From: an uncultured Deferribacteraceae bacterium
Lineage (GTDB): Bacteria; Chrysiogenota; Deferribacteres; CAMZNJ01
Assembly (NCBI GenBank): GCA_947313855.1
Contig: CAMZNS010000023.1
Coordinates: 1 to 13,941 of the forward strand
Reading direction: 5' to 3'
DNA: 13,941 nucleotides
Shown: positions 9,481 through 13,941 of the stretch, piece after piece
How positions within the stretch are numbered: position 1 is the stretch's first letter
How the letters are laid out: every line of letters begins with the position of its first letter
Translations under genes and position numbers: made by a program
The notes under the pieces: generated by a model
Database searches by the model: none
Told to the model about the DNA's origin: nothing
What the model saw: the letters and a program-made list of their open reading frames with translations, nothing else

Positions 9481-10530
9481 CTAGTGCTTATTCTGCCTAC
9501 CCGAGGAGCGAGTGCCACGCCATGACGGTGACGACGACGATGACGACGACTGCGAACCATGCCCCGAGGAGCGAGTGCCACGCCATGACGGTGACGACGA
9601 CGATGACGACGACTGCGAACCATGCCCCGAGGAGCGAGTGCTACGCCATGACGACGACGATGACGATGACGATGACGACGACTGCGACTGCGACTGCGAA
9701 CCATGCCCCGAGGAGCGAGTGCTACGCCATGACGGTGACGACGATGACGACGACTGCGACTGCGAACCATGACTCGCTGAACGCGACCCCAAAGATGCAA
9801 CCTCCTGAGCAGTCAGGGTGCGGAATTCGCCAGCCTTCATGCCATCCAGCCGAACAGATGCTACACTAACACGAACAAGGCGACGAACATGAATATCCAT
9901 GAACCGGAACATGTTGCGAATTTGGCGATTTTTGCCTTCGTAAAGGGTAACGCTGTACTTGTTGGTTCCTATGGGGTGGATATGGCAGGGGGCGTACTGC
10001 AACCCCTTGTAGGAGATGCCCGCCTCAAGGTCACGAATCTCGTTGGGTGTGAGGCTACGCGATGCCCATACGCGGTAAACCTTGCTAGAGCGAGACGACG
10101 GGTGTGACAGGCTACTCACCAGCTCACGGTGGTTGCTGAGTATCATCAGCCCTTCGCTATCGTAATCTAATCGCCCAGCATATGGGAGTTTGTTTTTGGC
10201 GAACTGAGGAATATCCATGAGTGTTGCCTTTCCTTCGGTGTCCACAGTGTTTGAGGCGTATGTTGAGAGCATACCTTTGGGTTTGTAGAACTTGATGTAG
10301 GTGTACTCTTGTTGTTCACGAACGGGGGTATCGTCAACAGACACAACGTCTCCAGCCTGATGGGTATCACCCAACACAGCCACACGTCCATTTATCTTCA
10401 CACGTTTGGCGTCAATGAGTCTGTCGGCATCGCGTCGACTGCACCCGTAGTGTGTTGCCAGGTATTTATTGAGTCGCAACCCCGATGACGTAAGGTTTTC
10501 TGCATTTGAGTCAGGTTTGTGGTTTGCCAT
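9481..10530 (-). CDS. rluB: RsuA/RluB-family rRNA pseudouridine synthase with repetitive Ser-rich C-terminal tail
   Basis: The enzyme converts a specific uridine of ribosomal RNA to pseudouridine. An S4 RNA-binding domain (about 17-65) is followed by the catalytic domain with KPKGMLST (83-90), the catalytic motif GRLDYDSEGL (119-128, Asp122) and the family signature GKNRQIRNMF (199-208). The catalytic core ends near 245. Family members often stop about there or add a short basic tail; this one adds about 100 residues. These are four repeats of the form HGSQS-polySer-PSWRxTRSSG, of 22, 27, 21 and 21 residues (254-344). The start ATG has AAGGA about 10 nt upstream. The kinase gene starts 10 bp after the stop. 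The target base (RluB, RluE, RluF or RsuA type) cannot be decided from the sequence, so the symbol is tentative. Confidence 0.9.
   Translation of the reverse strand: MANHKPDSNAENLTSSGLRLNKYLATHYGCSRRDADRLIDAKRVKINGRVAVLGDTHQAGDVVSVDDTPVREQQEYTYIKFYKPKGMLSTYASNTVDTEGKATLMDIPQFAKNKLPYAGRLDYDSEGLMILSNHRELVSSLSHPSSRSSKVYRVWASRSLTPNEIRDLEAGISYKGLQYAPCHIHPIGTNKYSVTLYEGKNRQIRNMFRFMDIHVRRLVRVSVASVRLDGMKAGEFRTLTAQEVASLGSRSASHGSQSQSSSSSSPSWRSTRSSGHGSQSQSQSSSSSSSSSSSWRSTRSSGHGSQSSSSSSSPSWRGTRSSGHGSQSSSSSSSPSWRGTRSSGRQNKH
9499..9771. repeat. Triplet-phased coding minisatellite in the synthase C-terminus
   Basis: Four tandem copies have lengths of 66, 81, 63 and 63 bp when read on the minus strand. The two copies nearest the stop codon appear almost identical. 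Length differences are multiples of three and lie in the TCG/TCA (Ser) run, on the plus strand GACGACGATGACGACGAC, which suggests slippage. Because the period is a multiple of three, several frames stay open across the block, creating false Asp-rich, Thr-rich and Arg/His-rich reading frames. Confidence 0.95.
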
Positions 10531-10548
10531 GTGTTTTGCGTCCTTGAG

Positions 10549-10590
10549 TTGATTATCGTGTGTTGATTATCGTGTGTTGATTATCGTGTT
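10549..10590. repeat. 14-bp tandem repeat (about three copies) in the trpS-rluB gap
   Basis: TTGATTATCGTGTG occurs at 10549-10562 and 10563-10576, and a third copy (12 of 14 bases, TTGATTATCGTG) at 10577-10588. The block fills most of the space between the trpS stop and the ribosome binding site of the synthase gene. It would therefore lie in the transcript leader of that gene, or in the operon's intergenic RNA. No promoter is seen in it. Confidence 0.95.
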
Positions 10591-10597
10591 CCGAGCC

Positions 10598-11587
10598 TTA
10601 AATCCCCATGGCACGGCGAACAGAGTCCACGCGTCGTCCTGCCTGTTCCGTGGATGTGGTGCTGTGTGGGGCGAGGAATTCGTAAGGGTCAGATATTTCT
10701 GCTTCCAGTACCTTTCGTTTGCTCTGAATCCCCTCCAAAAACGCCACAATATGGGGGATAAGTATATTTTTGCAATCGATACAGCCGATACTAGCACTAC
10801 GACACCCTGTTGCACATTCAGCCAGCTCTGCGTCGGTTGAGAAAAGCTTGTGGTAGTCGTATACGGGGCAGATATCGGGGTTTCCAGCATCGGTACGACG
10901 TTGACGACTTTCATCGGTTTTCATGGTTTTGAGCATCTTTTTCACTTGATTAATATCCTGTTTCAGCATGATAACATTGCCGTAGGATTTGCTCATTTTG
11001 CGACCATCTGTTCCGAGTAGTTTGGAGGATTCAGACAGCATAGCTTGCGGTTCTTTCAAGACATCTGTGTTGTAGAGGTGGTTAAATCGTCGAACAATCT
11101 CCCTCGATATTTCCAGGTGGGGAGCCTGATCCACTCCGATGGGAACAAGATCTGCATCGTACAAAACAATATCAGCCGTTTGCAGAACAGGGTAACCTAA
11201 AAAACCGTAGTTGGATAGGTCTTTGTTCGCAATATTTTCCCGAAGCTCTTTGTAGCTTGGTGTCCGTTCCAGCCATGTAATGGGTGTGACCATGCTGAGG
11301 ATGAGGAACAGTTCGGCGTGATAAGGGTTGTGAGATTGAATGAAAACCCTACTTTTTTCGGTACTTATGCCGCAAGCAAGGTAGTCTAGCAAAACCTCAC
11401 GCACATTCCCTTTGATATCCTGAGGATCTTCGTAATTCGTGGTCAAAGCATGCCAATCGGCAATAAAAAACGTGGTATCGTAATCCGTGGAGTTCTGCAT
11501 CTCCACAAAATTTTTCAACGCACCGAAGTAGTTACCCAAATGCAGGGGACCCGTAGGACGCATCCCCGCCAAAACTTTTTTCATCAT
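10598..11587 (-). CDS. trpS: Tryptophanyl-tRNA synthetase, probable iron-sulfur type
   Basis: This class Ic synthetase charges tRNA-Trp with tryptophan using ATP; 329 residues is the usual bacterial length. The HIGH-like motif is PTGPLHLGN (11-19) and the KMSKS motif is intact (GRKMSKSYGN, 195-204). GVDQAPHLEISREI (151-164) is a family-conserved block near the active site. Cysteines 240, 262, 269 and 272 form C-x21-C-x6-C-x2-C in the anticodon-recognition region. This is one residue off the C-x22-C-x6-C-x2-C motif that binds a 4Fe-4S cluster in Thermotoga maritima TrpS, so a cluster is likely here. The start is one of two adjacent ATGs (11587 or 11584), with AAAAGGGTGG just upstream. It sits between the PIN/TRAM gene (127-bp gap) and the pseudouridine synthase gene (67-bp gap). 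Confidence 0.97.
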   Translation of the reverse strand: MMKKVLAGMRPTGPLHLGNYFGALKNFVEMQNSTDYDTTFFIADWHALTTNYEDPQDIKGNVREVLLDYLACGISTEKSRVFIQSHNPYHAELFLILSMVTPITWLERTPSYKELRENIANKDLSNYGFLGYPVLQTADIVLYDADLVPIGVDQAPHLEISREIVRRFNHLYNTDVLKEPQAMLSESSKLLGTDGRKMSKSYGNVIMLKQDINQVKKMLKTMKTDESRQRRTDAGNPDICPVYDYHKLFSTDAELAECATGCRSASIGCIDCKNILIPHIVAFLEGIQSKRKVLEAEISDPYEFLAPHSTTSTEQAGRRVDSVRRAMGI

Positions 11588-11714
11588 AAACCACCCTTTT
11601 GCTTATTCGACCAGTACAACCCCGAGTTATTACCGCCACGCAACCGCAACACCTGCAACCACCTGCAACGGCTAAGTCAACGTGCACACGGGGGTCGAGC
11701 GAAGATGCTATTGC
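11588..11714. other. Gap between PIN/TRAM and trpS, with short GC-rich repeats
   Basis: The 127-bp gap holds a 10-bp direct repeat (ACCTGCAACC at 11651-11660, then ACCTGCAACG) inside a CAAC-rich stretch, and the trpS ribosome binding site near the left end. I see no clear promoter, tRNA, T-box-like leader or intrinsic terminator. Confidence 0.4.
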
Positions 11715-12704
11715 CTAGTGAACTTGGTTCGTAAATATGATGCGACCCGACTCTGTTTGCAACAGGCTAACAACACGAACATCCAGCTTCTTCCCGATTA
11801 GCGACACACCATCCTCCACAACAACCATTGTGCCGTCGTTAAGATATGCCACCCCCTGCCTGTGCTCCTTGCCAGCTTTGACAACCGTTACGTTAAGAGT
11901 TTCGCCAGGGAGTACTGTTTGACGCATCGCCAAGGATAGCTCGTTAATGTTGAGGATGCTGACTCCGCGTATCTCTGCAACTTTTAGAAGGTTGAAATCG
12001 GTGGAGATAAGTCGTGCTCGCTTGGTTTGAGCAAATTCCACCAACCGTTCGTCCACAGGGAGTTGCGAAACGGGAACATCGTCAACTGATACGGTTATGG
12101 TTGGTATCTCCCGGAGCTTTTTGAGGGTTTCGAGACCCAGTCGACCTTTCTGACGACGCAAATGATCTTGTGAGTCGGCAATAAATTGGAGCTCATGGAG
12201 AACAAAGTTCGGGATGAGTATTTGACCATCGATGAAGCCTGTTTCGCATATCCCTGAAATACGAGAATCGATTAAAACAGAGGTGTCCACTACCAGTCGC
12301 TTCTCTTCAAGGGCAAGATGGGGCGACTTCGTACCCTGCTTGAACACCATGACAATTATTCTTCGTGTAAAACGATAGTTTTTGTAGCCGAACAAAAATC
12401 CAAAATACAGAACAACAAAGAAGAAAGATATCTTAATCGCTTCCTGCTGCAAAAACACACCACCCCAATAGGTGTAAGCCAACGATCCAACAAGAAGGAA
12501 GAAAGATGCGAAAAGGAAGCCCGATATTATTCGATAATTTGTGTATACCTTAAGAAAATACGCCAAAACATCCAAAACTATGGCCATAGCAAGGGTCGCA
12601 ACAATAAAAACTACCGCTCCCTGCAACTCTAATCCCAAACTAACATATGAAACAAGGAACACCAATAAGACAGATACAGTAAAAAATAGCCTAAAAATCA
12701 ACAT
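11715..12704 (-). CDS. Membrane-anchored PIN/TRAM domain protein (YacL-like)
   Basis: The 329-residue protein begins with four membrane segments (about 2-22, 29-51, 58-80, 87-107). A cytoplasmic PIN domain (about 136-255) follows, carrying the acidic residues expected of a metal-dependent nuclease: Asp140 in VVDTSVLIDSR, Glu171 in LHELQ, Asp218 or Glu219 in VDERL, and Asp236 in ISTDFNLL. A TRAM domain (about 263-320) with GETLNVTVVKAGKEHRQGVA is a likely RNA-binding module. This order is that of the YacL family found in many bacteria. A role in RNA processing at the membrane is plausible, but the substrate is not established. The start at 12704 has only a weak GGGG about 8 nt upstream. It is followed by trpS and preceded by yggT. 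Confidence 0.92.
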   Translation of the reverse strand: MLIFRLFFTVSVLLVFLVSYVSLGLELQGAVVFIVATLAMAIVLDVLAYFLKVYTNYRIISGFLFASFFLLVGSLAYTYWGGVFLQQEAIKISFFFVVLYFGFLFGYKNYRFTRRIIVMVFKQGTKSPHLALEEKRLVVDTSVLIDSRISGICETGFIDGQILIPNFVLHELQFIADSQDHLRRQKGRLGLETLKKLREIPTITVSVDDVPVSQLPVDERLVEFAQTKRARLISTDFNLLKVAEIRGVSILNINELSLAMRQTVLPGETLNVTVVKAGKEHRQGVAYLNDGTMVVVEDGVSLIGKKLDVRVVSLLQTESGRIIFTNQVH

Positions 12705-12724
12705 AAAGTAACCCCAAAATTAAA

Positions 12725-12806
12725 TCAACTAAGCCTTGCCAGTGTTGGCGAAAAAGTAGGAGCAATCATGAAAATGACAGCAATTACAGCAAGAATACCA
12801 CGTTTA
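12725..12806 (-). other. Gap between yggT and PIN/TRAM, with a signal-peptide-like reading frame lacking a start
   Basis: Just after the yggT stop, one minus-strand frame reads KRGILAVIAVIFMIAPTFS and then PTLARLS before a stop at 12725-12727. This resembles the basic, hydrophobic and polar regions of a signal peptide. No ATG, GTG or TTG opens it upstream of the KR pair, and no mature protein follows, so it is not called a gene. A weak GCCA-ACAC-TGGC hairpin lies in the same gap. I see no clear promoter. Confidence 0.25.
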
Positions 12807-13634
12807 CTACAAAAACAAAATTAATATATTGCGTATCACATAAATCGAAACCAATGCAGCAATAGGCGATAGATCAAACATCCCAACCGAAGGGATCAAA
12901 CGTCTGAAAAAACCCAAATACGACTCCGTCGAGTAATACAAAAGTATATAAAAATTGTTGCGAGGATCGGGCGAAAACCACGAAAGCAAAACCCTGAAAA
13001 ACAGAAGCATGGCATAAAAACTCAAAAACGATAGTACTCCGGCTGTTGTAAAACTAAAACTCACTGAAAGCATCCGAACAATATCAAAAGAGATACCACG
13101 AGTGAGAGACTCTAAAATAAGGATAACAAAAATTACCGAAAAATAAATAACCAAAAACAGAAATGCAACCAAAATATAAAATACGTTCGAACGAATAGGA
13201 ATAAGCGACGAAACAGTATTGCACAACTGCTGACCAACACGACGAAAGAGGGTCACAAGCATGCTAGCATTAGTGCTTTGAGAATTGGACAGAATTATGA
13301 GGGACACAAATACCACAACCATGTAGAAATTCAACACACGCACAATAAACGGAACCGACTGTGCAAGACTGAAGTCGCGAACGAGGAACATGCCACCAAC
13401 AACGTAAGCAACGGACACCAACCCTAAAAGCATCTGCACCTGAAGGGTTGACAGGCGTTCAGGGATGTATTTCGAGGTTAGGGAGCCGATTAAACGCCCT
13501 ACAGTGTTGAAGTTAAGCTCTTGGCGAGTGATAACACTACGAAGAAGAAGCAGTACACTGAAAATATAAAACGCGTATGTGAGCAGCAAAAGAAAGAGCT
13601 TTGAACTGGACTCAACTACCATGGAATCAAACAT
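12807..13634 (-). CDS. YggT-family integral membrane protein
   Basis: The 275-residue protein is almost entirely hydrophobic, with about six or seven membrane segments (about 12-33, 66-84, 95-115, 150-174, 192-218, 255-275). The C-terminal half carries the YggT signature: FFRVLLSWFSPDPRN (212-226), then FFRRLIPSVGMFDLSPIAAL (242-261). The N-terminal half is likely a diverged second YggT unit, as family members often have two. The biochemical function of YggT proteins is not settled; links to cell division, membrane organisation and osmotic tolerance have been reported. The ATG at 13634 is chosen because a perfect AGGAGG (13639-13644) lies 4 nt upstream; an in-frame TTG at 13655 has no such support. 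It is the first gene after the right-hand promoter. Confidence 0.88.
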   Translation of the reverse strand: MFDSMVVESSSKLFLLLLTYAFYIFSVLLLLRSVITRQELNFNTVGRLIGSLTSKYIPERLSTLQVQMLLGLVSVAYVVGGMFLVRDFSLAQSVPFIVRVLNFYMVVVFVSLIILSNSQSTNASMLVTLFRRVGQQLCNTVSSLIPIRSNVFYILVAFLFLVIYFSVIFVILILESLTRGISFDIVRMLSVSFSFTTAGVLSFLSFYAMLLFFRVLLSWFSPDPRNNFYILLYYSTESYLGFFRRLIPSVGMFDLSPIAALVSIYVIRNILILFL

Positions 13635-13766
13635 GTATCCTCCTAACCCAAGCAATCCGCAAACGATGTTTTAGCAGTAGGCACAAAGGCTTCCCCGCAT
13701 CTTCCTGCATGAATATGGTAATTCAAGCAAACACCTTGTTTGTGTGTTTAGGGTTAACTATTTACG
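13635..13766 (-). promoter_or_regulatory. Untranslated leader of yggT
   Basis: The inferred transcript has about 125 nt before the yggT ATG. It holds a possible 6-bp stem (AAACAC pairing with GTGTTT, arms 13729-13734 and 13744-13749) near its 5' end and ends in a perfect AGGAGG. A 27-codon reading frame (13627-13710) overlaps the yggT start but has no ribosome binding site. I recognise no known riboswitch class. Confidence 0.35.
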
Positions 13767-13795
13767 ATTATACATCACCGGACAAGCATAGTCCA
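13767..13795 (-). promoter_or_regulatory. Predicted sigma-70 promoter for the yggT-led operon
   Basis: On the minus strand a perfect TATAAT (13767-13772) is preceded after 17 bp by TGGACT (13790-13795), matching four of six -35 bases. Transcription would start near 13760. It is the only good promoter found upstream of the five-gene run down to the kinase. Confidence 0.5.
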
Positions 13796-13820
13796 CAGCA
13801 AATGCTTGGCGGCGATATGG

Positions 13821-13941
13821 CGACCACGCTAGCACGCTAACACACGGCTAGCACACGACCACACGACCACACGACCACGCTAACACACGGCTAGCACACG
13901 ACCACACGACCACACGACCACGCTAACACACGGCTAGCACA
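13821..13941. repeat. 43-bp tandem repeat extending past the right edge
   Basis: Full units start at 13835 and 13878, and a third starts at 13921 and is cut by the window end after 21 bp. The copies are identical as far as they can be compared. Each unit holds CGCTAACACACGGCTAGCAC, including the palindrome GCTAGC, followed by three copies of an 8-bp subrepeat ACGACCAC. A degenerate partial unit precedes the block from 13821. Both strands contain stops, and 43 is not a multiple of three, so the array is not coding. Confidence 0.95.

Noticed and set aside
9512-9772. Plus-strand frame of repeated poly-Asp units (HDGDDDDDDDCEPCPEERV)
   Set aside because: It is the antisense reading of the synthase Ser-rich repeats. 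The 63-bp period keeps it open, and it has no ribosome binding site or family resemblance.
9471-9800. Kinase start at 9800, giving an 846-residue protein
   Set aside because: The extra residues are low-complexity Arg/His repeats inside the synthase gene. The ATG at 9470 begins a normal kinase N-terminus and has a ribosome binding site just upstream.
13821-13941. Possible CRISPR array at the right edge
   Set aside because: Units are contiguous and identical over their whole 43 bp with no variable spacers, and carry internal 8-bp repeats, so this is a plain tandem repeat.

Overview
The window holds eight protein-coding genes, all on the minus strand. Transcription runs from the right edge to the left: a YggT-family membrane protein, a membrane-anchored PIN/TRAM protein, tryptophanyl-tRNA synthetase (trpS), an RsuA/RluB-family pseudouridine synthase, an NtrY-like sensor kinase, a methyl-accepting chemotaxis protein, uvrB, and a class A (PBP1A-type) penicillin-binding protein. 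I found no convincing plus-strand gene, tRNA, rRNA, insertion sequence or CRISPR array. The organism is a bacterium with peptidoglycan, chemotaxis and AT-moderate DNA. The gene mix (NtrY-like kinase, PIN/TRAM protein, large chemoreceptor, a TrpS with a probable Fe-S motif) would suit a spirochaete, but this is a guess from gene style. No phylogenetic marker in the window settles it.

Layout. The right edge (about 13635-13941) has no gene. It holds a 43-bp tandem repeat that runs out of the window, a good sigma-70-type promoter, and a leader of about 125 nt ahead of yggT. Next come yggT, PIN/TRAM, trpS, rluB-like and ntrY-like, separated by gaps of 10 to 127 bp and without a convincing intrinsic terminator, so they may be one long transcript. 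A second strong promoter (TTTACA-17 bp-TATAAT, positions 7210-7238) begins a separate unit, mcp-uvrB, whose two genes are only 5 bp apart. A third promoter (2872-2899) lies ahead of the PBP gene, with two 14-bp direct repeats directly upstream of its -35 box.

The genes are mostly housekeeping: translation (trpS, rRNA pseudouridylation), DNA repair (uvrB), cell wall synthesis (PBP1A), and two signal-input proteins. The unusual parts are repeats and gene boundaries. The pseudouridine synthase has a C-terminal tail of four Ser-rich repeats, encoded by a triplet-phased tandem repeat that sits directly before the kinase start and is open in several frames. TrpS carries a C-x21-C-x6-C-x2-C pattern very close to the iron-sulfur motif known from Thermotoga TrpS. 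A perfect 14-bp triple repeat lies in the trpS-rluB gap. I did not find a clear new multi-gene system; the repeat-tailed synthase/kinase junction is the most unusual locus.
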